A DNA stretch of 15,640 nucleotides from Chloroflexota bacterium (GCA_022566235.1 JADFJI010000014.1:1-15640); one strand, 5' to 3'; counted from the stretch's first letter, positions 6,979 to 14,763 are shown. Numbers and translations are program-made. The notes: generated from the sequence alone by a model not told the origin.

Positions 6979-8211
6979 TTACTGAAGGTAGCGAAGGGCG
7001 GCCAGAGCATAGATCTTGGCCCCCTTTATCAGGTCTTCTACGGGCACCCGCTCGTTGGGGCCGTGGGCCAGACTGAGGAGGCCCGGGCCGAAGGCGGAGA
7101 TGGTGGGCGTGTTGGCGACGGATACGAAGTGCTTCGCATCTGTCCCGCCGGTAAATCCCCCGGTTACGGGGCTGAAGCCCAACACGGTGGAGGTGGCACC
7201 GGCAAGGGTGGTGACCATAGGATGGTCGGCGGGTATCTCAGCACCTTCCACCCAGCCCTGGCCATCGTCCAGCACCAGCTCCACGTCGAGCTGAGGGTCC
7301 TCTCTTCGAAGCTTATCCAGGAAGTCGTTCAGGTCCTTCATCACCGGTTCTTTAGACATGCCGGGGAGGACCCGGATGTCGTTTTTTGCCTCGGCGTATC
7401 CGGGTATAATGCAATACTCAAGCCCACCGCTCAGGGTCTCTCCCAGGTTGATGGTTACGCCCTGGGGGTAGAGGGGATGGGGCTCGTGGCGAATCTCAAG
7501 CTCCTCCGACATCCTGTACAGCACCTTACACAGCTTGAGGCCGGCGTTCACGGCGTTTCGTATGTCGGACTGGCTGCTGTGCATCTGGGTGCCTCTCACC
7601 ACCAGCTTGAAGCAGGTGGCGCCCCGACAGGCCGTGGCCAGATAGTCAAATCCCGACTTCATGCCGGAGGGCTCGCCGATGAGGCAGACGTCTGCTCCTG
7701 CCAGGCCCTCCTCCGAAACGTATTGGGCGCCGTAGTATCCGCCGTTCTCCTCATCTGCGGTGAAGGCCAGGACCAGGTCGCCGGTAAAGGATGCCCCTGC
7801 CTCCTTCAGGGCGATGGCCCCGTACAGCATGGAGGCGATGGGCCCTTTCATATCGGCGGACCCGCGCCCGTACAGCTCTCCATCGATGATCTCGGCCCCG
7901 AACGGGTCGGTCTTCCAGTGGGAACGCTCTTCCTGGCCCACGGGCACTACGTCGGTGTGGCCGTTGTAGAGGAGCCGTTTCCCCTCTCCGTTGCCCTTCA
8001 TGGTGGTTAAGATGTTGGGCCTCGATGTATCCCGTCCAACAACCCGGGTCTCGCCCAGGGAGTACCGATCTATGACGGGGGTTATGGCTGCCACAACCTC
8101 CTTCTCGCCGCCGGGGGGATTCTCAGAGGGTATGGAGACCAGTTTCTGAGCGAACTCGATCAACTCCTTACGCCTGTCGTCTACCGCTTCCAGCACTCGG
8201 GCTTCGCTCAT
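6979..8211 (-). CDS. M20-family (ArgE/DapE/ACY1-like) zinc deacylase/peptidase
   Basis: A 410-aa zinc amidohydrolase that removes an acyl group from an N-acyl amino acid or related compound. The co-catalytic site is complete: His85-x-Asp87 (GHTDVVP), bridging Asp120 (GSADMKG), general base Glu154 and ligand Glu155 (TADEENGG), Glu180 (GEPSG), and a late His in LAHGPNE. A small dimerisation (lid) domain occupies about 190-300. The start was moved to ATG 8211: GGAGGAAGG lies 5-9 nt upstream, whereas a GTG at 8256 would add 15 residues with no ribosome site. Convergent with the M24/oxidoreductase cluster and just downstream of the MFS gene. In the ectoine degradation pathway a deacetylase follows the M24 enzyme DoeA (DoeB, of another family); this M20 enzyme could do the equivalent step, which is inference. 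Confidence 0.92.
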   Translation of the reverse strand: MSEARVLEAVDDRRKELIEFAQKLVSIPSENPPGGEKEVVAAITPVIDRYSLGETRVVGRDTSRPNILTTMKGNGEGKRLLYNGHTDVVPVGQEERSHWKTDPFGAEIIDGELYGRGSADMKGPIASMLYGAIALKEAGASFTGDLVLAFTADEENGGYYGAQYVSEEGLAGADVCLIGEPSGMKSGFDYLATACRGATCFKLVVRGTQMHSSQSDIRNAVNAGLKLCKVLYRMSEELEIRHEPHPLYPQGVTINLGETLSGGLEYCIIPGYAEAKNDIRVLPGMSKEPVMKDLNDFLDKLRREDPQLDVELVLDDGQGWVEGAEIPADHPMVTTLAGATSTVLGFSPVTGGFTGGTDAKHFVSVANTPTISAFGPGLLSLAHGPNERVPVEDLIKGAKIYALAALRYLQ

Positions 8212-8216
8212 AGTGA

Positions 8217-8225
8217 CCTTCCTCC
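8217..8225 (-). promoter_or_regulatory. Shine-Dalgarno site deciding the M20 start
   Basis: GGAGGAAGG on the minus strand, with GGAGG 9 nt before ATG 8211. It is one of the strongest ribosome sites in the window and the reason for the shorter protein start. Confidence 0.8.
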
Positions 8226-8295
8226 CGGGAGCATTACTCGGCTGTTGGGCGCTCACACAGGTCGGGAACAGTATAAACCTGGCATCAAATCTGAT

Positions 8296-8314
8296 GGCCT
8301 CTCGGTTGGAGGCC
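8296..8314 (-). terminator. Hairpin just after the MFS gene
   Basis: On the plus strand GGCCTC (8296-8301) and GAGGCC (8309-8314) form a 6-bp stem with a 7-nt loop, 9 nt beyond the MFS stop. A second small inverted repeat (CATCA/TGATG) adjoins it. There is no U-tract, so it may attenuate or stabilise RNA between the MFS and M20 genes rather than end transcription. Confidence 0.3.
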
Positions 8315-8323
8315 GGAACGAGG

Positions 8324-9736
8324 CTAGCTCACCTGCCGGCTGACCTCTTTCTTTGCCCCACCAGGGGCCTCTATCCACCGGTGGATGTTGATGGTGCTGA
8401 CAATGGTAAGGCCGGCGGCGACGGCCAGGACTATGGTCAGGTTTCGGAACATGCTGATTTCGGTCAGGTCGCCGCCAGCCAGGAAGGCTCCCACCAGCCC
8501 TGTGGCCACGATGGCCCCCAGGTAGCGGGCGGTGGCGTATGTTCCGGAGGCAGCCCCGGCCATCTCCGGGGGGCAGGACTCGATGGCCGCGGTCTGTACC
8601 GGGGTCTGCATCACCCCCAGACCGACGCCGAAGAGACCGAGGCTGAACACCATGTATAGCATGCCGCTGTTGGTGTCCCAGATGGTGATGGAAATGGCCC
8701 CTAGGGTGAGAAGCACCGCGCCGACCACCGCGGGCAGGTTCCGGCCTACCCTATCGGCAACATATCCCGAGAGGGGTGACAGCAGGATTGCGAAGAGAGC
8801 AAGGGAGATCAGGGCCAGGCCGGAGCGGGTCGGGCTGTCCCCCTTCAGGTCTTGAACGAACAGGGGAACCATGATGAAGAGGGCGTACATGGCCATGTTG
8901 GAGAGAAATATGGTGGAGGCTCCAGCGGCATAGGAGCGCCGACGGAACATCGCCAGCGAGATGAGGGGGGAAGAGTAATGACCTTCCCACCAGAGGAAGA
9001 AGGCCGCCGAGGCGCAGAAGACCAGGGTCATGCTCCAGAATAACGGATCACCTGCGCCCTCTCTGCCCAGCGAGGTGGCCGCTATCATCAGCGCCAGCAG
9101 GCCCGTGGCCAGGGCCCCGGCCCCGAGGACGTCCAGGGGCTGGCGTGACCGGCCGGGGAGGTCTTTGGGAAGATATCTGAGGGAAAGGGCCAGGGCCAGC
9201 AGGACCACCGGCAGGTTTACGGCGAACAGGGCCCGCCAGCCTATGCCGTCCACCAGGACTCCTCCCAGGGGCGGCCCTATCCCCGCGCTCATGGCTATGA
9301 TTCCTCCCATGAGGCCGAAGGCGCGGCCCCTGGATTCCTGGGGCAGGGAGCTTCGCAGGGCGGCGATGCCGTTCGACATGAACATGGCGGCGCCTATAGC
9401 CTGCTGGACCCTGAAGAAAACGAGGCTGGGGAAGTTCCAGGAGACCATGGCCAGGGCCGATGCGGCGGCAAAGTAGACCAGTCCCCAGATGAACAGTCGT
9501 CTCCGGCCATACATGTCTCCCATGCGGCCCGATATGGGCTGGCCCACGGCCATGACGATGAGATAGGCGGCGATGAGCCAGGTAGTCCACCCGGTGGAGA
9601 TATCGAACTCTTCGCTGATGGGGCTGAGGGCCACAGCCAGCATCGTCGAGTTGAGGGGCGCCAGCACGACGCCTGCTGAAACTGCAGCAACGAGGGATGT
9701 TACTCTAACTTGCCTTGTCGCCTCGGGTCTTGCCAA
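8324..9736 (-). CDS. MFS transporter, DHA2 (EmrB/QacA-like) type
   Basis: Integral inner-membrane secondary transporter of 470 aa, probably proton-coupled. Seen: a first helix (SAGVVLAPLNSTMLAVALSPI, typical of DHA2 members); motif A after helix 2 (GRMGDMYGRRRLF); motif C in helix 5 (GIGPPLGGVLVDGIGW); and many hydrophobic helices over the full length, consistent with a 12-14 helix DHA2 protein (usual length 450-520). The start is TTG at 9736: an in-frame stop lies seven codons further up and the next candidates fall inside helix 1. No clear Shine-Dalgarno site precedes it. Transcribed toward the M20 gene with a 112-nt gap, so the two may share a transcript. DHA2 members are mostly drug or metabolite exporters, so efflux of a pathway intermediate is as likely as uptake. 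Confidence 0.9.
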   Translation of the reverse strand: MARPEATRQVRVTSLVAAVSAGVVLAPLNSTMLAVALSPISEEFDISTGWTTWLIAAYLIVMAVGQPISGRMGDMYGRRRLFIWGLVYFAAASALAMVSWNFPSLVFFRVQQAIGAAMFMSNGIAALRSSLPQESRGRAFGLMGGIIAMSAGIGPPLGGVLVDGIGWRALFAVNLPVVLLALALSLRYLPKDLPGRSRQPLDVLGAGALATGLLALMIAATSLGREGAGDPLFWSMTLVFCASAAFFLWWEGHYSSPLISLAMFRRRSYAAGASTIFLSNMAMYALFIMVPLFVQDLKGDSPTRSGLALISLALFAILLSPLSGYVADRVGRNLPAVVGAVLLTLGAISITIWDTNSGMLYMVFSLGLFGVGLGVMQTPVQTAAIESCPPEMAGAASGTYATARYLGAIVATGLVGAFLAGGDLTEISMFRNLTIVLAVAAGLTIVSTINIHRWIEAPGGAKKEVSRQVS

Positions 9737-9970
9737 TTCAGGAACTCGGTGCTCATGTTACGGTGTTGCGGGGCTACTCCTCGGCCCTCCAGCGGCCCTT
9801 GGACCCTCACGCCCTGTTCAGGTTATCATCGATACCCAGCCAGGACTCACCTCCGGCCCGCGTCTGACCGCTTGGGCAGGGATGCCAGCCGGAAAGCAGG
9901 GGCAATTGTATCATCGGCCTGACCTGTCCCACAACCGCGACCGGCACTTGCCGGATATGACGCTCTAAGA
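9737..9970. other. Intergenic spacer between MFS gene and zinc-finger gene
   Basis: 234 nt with no protein gene. It contains a weak leftward promoter-like pair (TTGTGG at 9929-9934, 18-nt spacer, TACAAT at 9905-9910) that could serve the MFS gene with a leader of about 160 nt. It also contains an inverted repeat CCGGCACTTGCCGG (9941-9954), just past the zinc-finger gene's stop, which could be a terminator-like hairpin without a U-tract. Neither call is strong. Confidence 0.35.
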
Positions 9971-10477
9971 TCACCGCAGCCGGCCGACAGCGTACATCAC
10001 CCCGACGATGAGGAATAGCGCCAGAAACGCATCGAAGGAGAATACGTATCGCCAGATATTCTGCCCCGATAGGTCAAAGAAGAACACCGCTCGAAATACC
10101 TTCCCCAGGATGAAGCTGCCCACCACGCTGCCCGCCGCGATTATCTGAAGCCCCCGACCCCCTTTACGGTTGACCGCCCTGGATATCCCTTCGCCAATGC
10201 CTATCCCCACTCCTATCGAGATGAAGAAGGAGATGAAAGGCACGCCCCGCAGTACGGCCCAGGCTATGCCTCCCCCGAAGGCCAGGCCCACACCCGCGGC
10301 CAGAGCCCTAAGGTAGTAGGGAGCCGAGACCTGGTGTATCGGGTCCGGCCGAACGTTGGCGCACTTCTTGCACCGGGCCCCCACGAGGGTGTGTACCAGG
10401 CACTTGGGGCAGATGGGCTTCTCGCATCTGCCGCAGGTGAGAAGGGTCTCCGTCTTTGGATGAAGAGAGCACTGCAT
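9971..10477 (-). CDS. B-box-type zinc-finger membrane protein, function unknown
   Basis: A 168-aa protein of the 'B-box zinc finger' type common in Chloroflexota and other environmental bacteria; its role is unknown. Seen: an N-terminal Cys/His cluster (Cys3, His6, Cys15, Cys18, Cys23, Cys26, His29, Cys36, Cys39), enough for two zinc sites, followed by hydrophobic segments at about 52-72, 74-95, 108-130 and 143-165 that should cross the membrane, with a lysine/arginine-rich loop (NRKGGRG) between the second and third. ATG 10477 is the natural start because the first Cys is residue 3, though no good Shine-Dalgarno site is visible. It follows fabZ by 123 nt in the same direction and may be the last gene of the rny operon. 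Confidence 0.75.
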   Translation of the reverse strand: MQCSLHPKTETLLTCGRCEKPICPKCLVHTLVGARCKKCANVRPDPIHQVSAPYYLRALAAGVGLAFGGGIAWAVLRGVPFISFFISIGVGIGIGEGISRAVNRKGGRGLQIIAAGSVVGSFILGKVFRAVFFFDLSGQNIWRYVFSFDAFLALFLIVGVMYAVGRLR

Positions 10478-10600
10478 GGGTTGGCGTGTTAAGGGAGCGG
10501 TATCTCTCCAGGCGACGGGTTGGCCAGGAGGCGTCCCATCAGTTGGAAAGCTGTGGAGAATGGGATGAGGATTGGGTAGGGGGTCGGGAGATCGCTTCTC

Positions 10601-11050
10601 CTAATCGGCGTCCAGCTCTTCCATATCGACGAGGGCGAAGGTGAGCTCACCCTCGGCGACGGTGGTACCATCGACCTCGGCCTTTGCCATTCCCTTACCG
10701 ATGGACCCCCGGATTCTGCTGAGCCTGACCTCCAGCCTCAGCACGTCCCCCGGCCTGACGGGTTTCCGGAAGCGGAAAGATTTTATTCCGGCGAAGAAGC
10801 CAACCTTGCCCTTGTTCTCCTCCATGCTCAGGAGGGCCACTGAACCCACCTGGGCCAGGGCCTCGATTATGAGGACCCCCGGCATGATCGGGTTTCCTGG
10901 GAAGTGTCCCTGGAAGAACGGCTCGTTTATGCTGACGTTTTTCAGGCCCGTGGCCCTTACCCCCGGCTCCAATTCCTCTATCCTATCGACCAGGAGGAAG
11001 GGCCAGCGGTGAGGCAGGATCTTCTGGATCTCTTGCGCCGACAGGCTCAT
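10601..11050 (-). CDS. fabZ: 3-hydroxyacyl-[ACP] dehydratase FabZ
   Basis: Cytoplasmic hot-dog-fold dehydratase of type II fatty acid synthesis, converting (3R)-hydroxyacyl-ACP to trans-2-enoyl-ACP. Seen: LPHRWPFLLVDRI near the N terminus; catalytic His49 in GHFPGNPIMPGV; catalytic Glu63 in IIEALAQ; and KSFRFRKPVRPGD in the C-terminal half, all signature blocks. Length 149 aa is standard. The ATG overlaps the stop of the preceding PHP gene (ATGA), so translation is probably coupled. FabZ is more often found with lpx or fab genes; its place at the end of an RNA-turnover operon is unusual but fits an organism lacking lipid A genes nearby. Confidence 0.96.
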   Translation of the reverse strand: MSLSAQEIQKILPHRWPFLLVDRIEELEPGVRATGLKNVSINEPFFQGHFPGNPIMPGVLIIEALAQVGSVALLSMEENKGKVGFFAGIKSFRFRKPVRPGDVLRLEVRLSRIRGSIGKGMAKAEVDGTTVAEGELTFALVDMEELDAD

Positions 11051-11895
11051 GACCGGGCTGCCTTGCCCTTTCTTTCCTTGTCCAGGGCCAGGAGCTTCAG
11101 GACCGAGTCAAGGGGCACGTCCACGGAACCCAGGTCGGTCTGGGCCCCCAGGCCCTCGCCGTGGTAATCGCTGCCACCGCAGGGGATCAGGTCAAACCGC
11201 CGGGCGCAGCCGGCCAGGTAATTGACCATCTCTTCAGGATAGTGGTCGTAGTAGACCTCCATGCCCACCAGCCCTGCATCCTTCATATCTCCCAGCAGGG
11301 CGTCTATATTCTGGATGTCGCCGGGATGAGCCAGGACGGGAAGCCCGTTTACCTCGGCGAGGAGCTTCACGGCCTCAACGGGGGTCAACCTGGACCTTTC
11401 TACGTACGCCGGACCCTGCCGGCCTATATATTTGTTAAAGGCCTCTTTGACACTGGCTATGTGCCCTTTTTCCACCAGGGCCTGGGCGATATGGGGTCTG
11501 CCTATCGCCCCGTCTCCTGCGATCTCCAACACCCTGTCCCATTCGATGTCCAGGCCCATGGCGCAAAGCTTTTCCACCATCTTACGGCCTCGACCTTCCC
11601 TGGCGTTTCTAAACTGGCCCAGGGTACGCTGGAATCCCGGGTCATGGTAGTCCATCAGGTAGCCCAGCAGGTGGACCTCGCCGTTTGGAACGTCGGTGCT
11701 GAGCTCCACGCCGGGTATGATGGTCAGAGAGTCGTATTCCTGTGCCTTCTTCATGGCCCGGCTCAGGCCATTGGTGGCGTCGTGGTCGGTTATGCCCAGG
11801 TACCGAACACCCTTCTCTACGGCCAGGGCCACCAGCTCTTCCGGCTCCAGCACGCCATCGGAGACCCTGGTATGGGTGTGCAGGTCTACTTCCAC
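11047..11895 (-). CDS. PHP-domain phosphoesterase, RNase AM / YciV-like
   Basis: Metal-dependent phosphoesterase of 282 aa in the PHP family (COG0613 type). Characterised relatives hydrolyse 3',5'-nucleotide bisphosphates (pAp) and, in E. coli (RNase AM/YciV), trim short RNA 5'-3'. Metal ligands seen: His6 and His8 (DLHTHT), Asp13 (SDG), Asp37-His38-Asp39 (ITDHDAT), the Glu in PGVELS, the His in LAHPGD, and the C-terminal SDYHG. It starts with GTG 3 nt after the ymdB stop and ends with a 4-nt overlap into fabZ, so all three are tightly coupled. Sitting directly behind RNase Y and YmdB, a role in clearing RNA fragments or pAp is a reasonable inference. It is too short for a DNA polymerase PHP domain protein. 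Confidence 0.9.
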   Translation of the reverse strand: MEVDLHTHTRVSDGVLEPEELVALAVEKGVRYLGITDHDATNGLSRAMKKAQEYDSLTIIPGVELSTDVPNGEVHLLGYLMDYHDPGFQRTLGQFRNAREGRGRKMVEKLCAMGLDIEWDRVLEIAGDGAIGRPHIAQALVEKGHIASVKEAFNKYIGRQGPAYVERSRLTPVEAVKLLAEVNGLPVLAHPGDIQNIDALLGDMKDAGLVGMEVYYDHYPEEMVNYLAGCARRFDLIPCGGSDYHGEGLGAQTDLGSVDVPLDSVLKLLALDKERKGKAARS

Positions 11896-11898
11896 GGC

Positions 11899-12666
11899 CT
11901 AGTCCAGCTCTCTATCGACGCGGCAGATGGATGTAGCCTTGCCGCTGCTTTCATCGATGTCCACCATGACGGAGCTGAAACGGGCCGGCCCCTTGGCCAC
12001 GGAAAGCCGTTGGTGCATCTGGGTAAGGAACCGCTGGATAACGCCCTGGGGTTCGTCCCCGATGATCGATAGCCGGGGGCCTACCATTCCGAGATCGGTC
12101 ACGTAGGCGGTGCCCTTGGGCAGGATCATGGTATCGATGGTTCCCACGTGGGTGTGTGTCCCGAAGACGCCGCTGACCCGGCCATCTAGGTACCAGCCCA
12201 TGGCGCCCTTTTCTGAGGTGGCTTCTCCGTGGAAATCCACCACTATCATGGATGGCTTGTCGGGAACCGTGTTCAGAAGCTTGTCCATAGTCCTGAAGGG
12301 ACACTCCCATGTCTTCATGAACACCCGTCCGATCAGGTTGACCACCAGGACATCGTGGGAAACCAGGTAGCCGCTCCCAGGCACCTCGGGAGCGAAGTTG
12401 ATGGGACGTAAGATAGGCAGACGCCCATCCATGTATGGGATGATCTCTTTCTTGTCCCATACGTGGTTGCCGGTGGTGAGAACATCGACCCCGCTCTCGA
12501 GCAGCTCCTTGGAGGTGTCTGGCGTCAGCCCGAACCCACCTGCGCTGTTCTCCGCATTGGCTATCACCAGGTCAATCTTGTATTCGTTTCGCAAACTGGG
12601 GACTAGGGTCTGGATCGCTCTCCGACCCGGCTTCCCTACGATGTCCCCGATCATCAATATTCGCAC
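11899..12666 (-). CDS. ymdB: YmdB-family metallophosphoesterase (TIGR00282)
   Basis: Calcineurin-like phosphodiesterase of 255 aa, cytoplasmic. The Bacillus subtilis homologue YmdB hydrolyses 2',3'- and 3',5'-cyclic nucleotides and affects biofilm/motility choice. Seen: GDIVGKPGR with Asp8, Glu39 and Asn40 (NAENSAGG; Glu39 is the residue mutated to inactivate B. subtilis YmdB), Asn67-His68 (GNHVWD), His146 (DFHGEATSEK), and His171/His173 (GTHTHVGT), so the binuclear site is complete. Full length for the family. Start is GTG at 12666; an AAGGAG lies about 17 nt upstream, further than ideal, and no better in-frame start exists. It follows rny by 114 nt; this rny-ymdB order is conserved in many bacteria. 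Confidence 0.94.
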   Translation of the reverse strand: MRILMIGDIVGKPGRRAIQTLVPSLRNEYKIDLVIANAENSAGGFGLTPDTSKELLESGVDVLTTGNHVWDKKEIIPYMDGRLPILRPINFAPEVPGSGYLVSHDVLVVNLIGRVFMKTWECPFRTMDKLLNTVPDKPSMIVVDFHGEATSEKGAMGWYLDGRVSGVFGTHTHVGTIDTMILPKGTAYVTDLGMVGPRLSIIGDEPQGVIQRFLTQMHQRLSVAKGPARFSSVMVDIDESSGKATSICRVDRELD

Positions 12667-12780
12667 TTTGGTCTTGTGTTTCGCTCCTTTGATACGAAGT
12701 AGTCGCCGCTTACTTAAACATTAAACGGCTAACCCTGGGGTGCTCCCCTGGAGGGCGCTGGGGGTCAGAGGGACCAAGCC

Positions 12781-14310
12781 TTAACGCGCTGTTCCCAGCG
12801 CCCTGGTCTCACGGACCACGGTTACCTTGATCTCGCCGGGGTAGACAAGCTCTTTCTCGATTTTCTTGACTACCTCTCGGGCCATCCTGGCAGCACCGAT
12901 GTCGTCCACCTGCTGGGGTTTCACCATGATTCTTATCTCACGGCCTGCCTGAATAGCGTAGGCCTTTTCCACGCCATCGTAGCTGGTGGCAACATCTTCC
13001 AGGGCCCGGAGCCTCTTGACGTAGTGTTCCACGCTGTCGCGTCTGGCGCCTGGGCGGGCCCCACTGATGGCATCGGCTGCGGCCACCAGGAAGGCCTCAA
13101 CGTTTATCCGGTCTTCATTGTGGTGCTCCTCGACGGCTTGAACCACCTCCGACCTGATATTGTACTTCCGGGCGATCTCTGCTCCTATCTCAGCGTGTCC
13201 CCCCTGGACCTCGTGGGTAACGGCCTTGCCGATATCGTGGAGCAGAGCGGCCTTTTTGGTGATGTCCACGTTGGCCCCGATCTCGCCGGCCATCAAGGCG
13301 GCAAGGAAGGCCACTTCTACAGAGTGCCTTAGAATGTTATGGCCGTAGCTGTAGCGGTACTTCAACTGGCCTACCAGCTTGACCAGATCGGGGTGAAACC
13401 CGGTTATGCCCAGCTCGTACATGGCTTCCTGGCCCGCCGTCTTGATATTCTCCTCAACCTCAATCTTGGACTTGGCGACTATGTCCTCGATGCGAGCCGG
13501 GTGAATTCGGCCATCGCTGACCAGCTTGGTAACGGCGACCCTGGCTATCTCCCGGCGGACGGGGTCGAAGGTGGACAGGGTCACGGCCTCGGGGGTATCG
13601 TCGATGATCAGGTCTACCCCTGTGGCCCTCTCCAGGGCCCGGATATTCCGGCCCTCGCGGCCGATGAGCCGGCCCTTCATGTCATCGCTGGGAAGGGGAA
13701 CTACTGAAGTGGTAGTCTCGGAGACCACATCACTGGTCAGGCGCTGGATGGCCAGGGCGATAGCCTTCCTGGCCTTGACCTCCGCCTCCTCGTTCATCCG
13801 CAGCTCCAACTCATAGGTGCGGCGGTCTATCTCTCCTTGGATGCCCTCTTGAGCTTCACTGATGAGCTGCTCTTTGGCCTCCTCCAAGGATAGGTTGGCT
13901 GTGGTCTCGAGCTGCTGAAGCTGTTGCTCCTTCAGCTCTTCTGCCTGGGCTATTTTGCCGTCTAGCTTCTCCTCTTTTCCCGAAAGATTAAGTTGCTTCT
14001 GTTCTAGCGCTTCTACCTTGCGTTCGAGGGACTCTTCTTTTTGGTTGAACCGACGTTCCTGTCCTCTCAGCTCATTTCTGCGCTCACGGTACTCTGCTTC
14101 GGCTGCGTTGCGTGTTTTCAGGGCCTCCTCTTTGGCCTCTAGAAGCACCTCTTTACGCTTTGCCTCCGCTGCTGTCAGGATCGCGGAGGCTTTCGTATCG
14201 GTCTCTCTTCGCCGTTTGCCTAGTAACAGGTATCGAATGAAGAACCCGGTTAGTCCACCTAAAAGAATGCCCCCAAGAACGCTCAGTATGGACACAAGTA
14301 TCAGGTCCAT
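12781..14310 (-). CDS. rny: Ribonuclease Y (RNase Y)
   Basis: Membrane-anchored endoribonuclease that starts mRNA decay. Domains in order: one N-terminal transmembrane helix (about 3-29), a long charged coiled coil (about 35-195), a KH RNA-binding domain with the GxxG loop at Gly217-Gly220 (GRLIGREGRN), and an HD domain with His358-Asp359 (LLHDIGKAV) and an upstream LRHSVEVA helix carrying a His ligand. Length 509 aa compares with about 520 in B. subtilis. ATG 14310 has GAGAGG 5 nt upstream and follows a strong promoter-like element by about 58 nt. First gene of a leftward run with ymdB, the PHP gene and fabZ. All catalytic positions are intact. Confidence 0.97.
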   Translation of the reverse strand: MDLILVSILSVLGGILLGGLTGFFIRYLLLGKRRRETDTKASAILTAAEAKRKEVLLEAKEEALKTRNAAEAEYRERRNELRGQERRFNQKEESLERKVEALEQKQLNLSGKEEKLDGKIAQAEELKEQQLQQLETTANLSLEEAKEQLISEAQEGIQGEIDRRTYELELRMNEEAEVKARKAIALAIQRLTSDVVSETTTSVVPLPSDDMKGRLIGREGRNIRALERATGVDLIIDDTPEAVTLSTFDPVRREIARVAVTKLVSDGRIHPARIEDIVAKSKIEVEENIKTAGQEAMYELGITGFHPDLVKLVGQLKYRYSYGHNILRHSVEVAFLAALMAGEIGANVDITKKAALLHDIGKAVTHEVQGGHAEIGAEIARKYNIRSEVVQAVEEHHNEDRINVEAFLVAAADAISGARPGARRDSVEHYVKRLRALEDVATSYDGVEKAYAIQAGREIRIMVKPQQVDDIGAARMAREVVKKIEKELVYPGEIKVTVVRETRALGTAR

Positions 14311-14374
14311 CTGAACCTCTCTTTCCTAAATTGTTAATTAGAAAGCTGTAAATGGGGGGGCAGATTGACTATTT

Positions 14375-14403
14375 ATCATATGCTCGCCGTCTGCCTATGT
14401 CAA
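14375..14403 (-). promoter_or_regulatory. Near-consensus sigma70 promoter of rny
   Basis: On the minus strand TTGACA (14398-14403, 6/6) is followed by exactly 17 nt and TATGAT (14375-14380, 5/6). Initiation would be near 14368, leaving a leader of about 58 nt that includes a run of seven C residues (14353-14359) and ends in a good ribosome site. It is the best promoter in the window. Confidence 0.75.
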
Positions 14404-14421
14404 GGAGAACCACCTACCTCG

Positions 14422-14553
14422 GGACGGGGGGCTGCACCCTGAAACCTGGGGGTGCCTGCACTGTGGAACGTATAACCCCCTATTCCGAGCAGAGTGGAGA
14501 CCCTTACCTGCGCCCCGGTGCTTCTCGAGCTACAGTGCCTGGAAGGGCCGTCC
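14422..14553. ncRNA. Candidate structured RNA between rny and the RidA gene
   Basis: Four nested inverted repeats lie in a gene-free region: GGACGG (14422-14427) with CCGTCC (14548-14553); GCACTGT (14458-14464) with ACAGTGC (14532-14538); CGAG (14486-14489) with CTCG (14524-14527); and, on one side of the resulting bubble, a local hairpin GCACCC (14434-14439)/GGGTGC (14450-14455). A long interrupted rod with a bubble recalls 6S RNA, but I could not match 6S consensus bases, and the strand is uncertain (the 7-bp helix extends by G-U and G-C pairs only on the plus strand). tmRNA, RNase P RNA, SRP RNA and tRNA signatures were looked for and not seen. Confidence 0.25.
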
Positions 14554-14745
14554 AGCTGTGCTGTGTTATGACTCGCCAGTTAAGAACCATCTTTGAGTGC
14601 CTTTTGAGAACGTATGACCGACTAATGGTTCAAGGATGAGGATAACACGGCCTATAGAGAATTCTGACGGAATGCGGAGCCAGTGGGAACGATGATAGGG
14701 CCACCGGGCTTGATGCTTCCCAGGGCGCTCCTGGAGAGCTGGGCC

Positions 14746-14763
14746 GGCCTAGTGGTCTAGGCC
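14746..14763 (-). terminator. Perfect hairpin spanning the RidA-gene stop codon
   Basis: GGCCTAG (14746-14752) and CTAGGCC (14757-14763) form a perfect 7-bp stem with a 4-nt loop; the stop codon of the RidA-family gene is inside the stem. A second hairpin (CCAGG/CCTGG, about 14719-14733) follows on the minus strand. There is no U-tract, so it may be an end-of-message stabiliser or a factor-dependent stop. Confidence 0.4.

Noticed and set aside
6547..8010. 487-codon open frame on the plus strand
   Set aside because: It runs antisense over the M20 gene and through the end of the oxidoreductase gene, is Gly/Ala/His-rich with no domain, and is a GC-bias shadow of genes with complete active sites.
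8212..8256. GTG start giving an M20 protein 15 residues longer
   Set aside because: No ribosome site before it, while ATG 8211 has GGAGG at ideal distance and the family begins there.
12667..12780. Terminator between rny and ymdB
   Set aside because: Only a weak CCCC/GGGG pairing with no U-tract is visible, and the genes are normally co-transcribed.
14352..14639. 95-codon plus-strand frame upstream of rny
   Set aside because: No ribosome site, no recognisable sequence, and it overlaps the rny promoter; the region is better read as non-coding.
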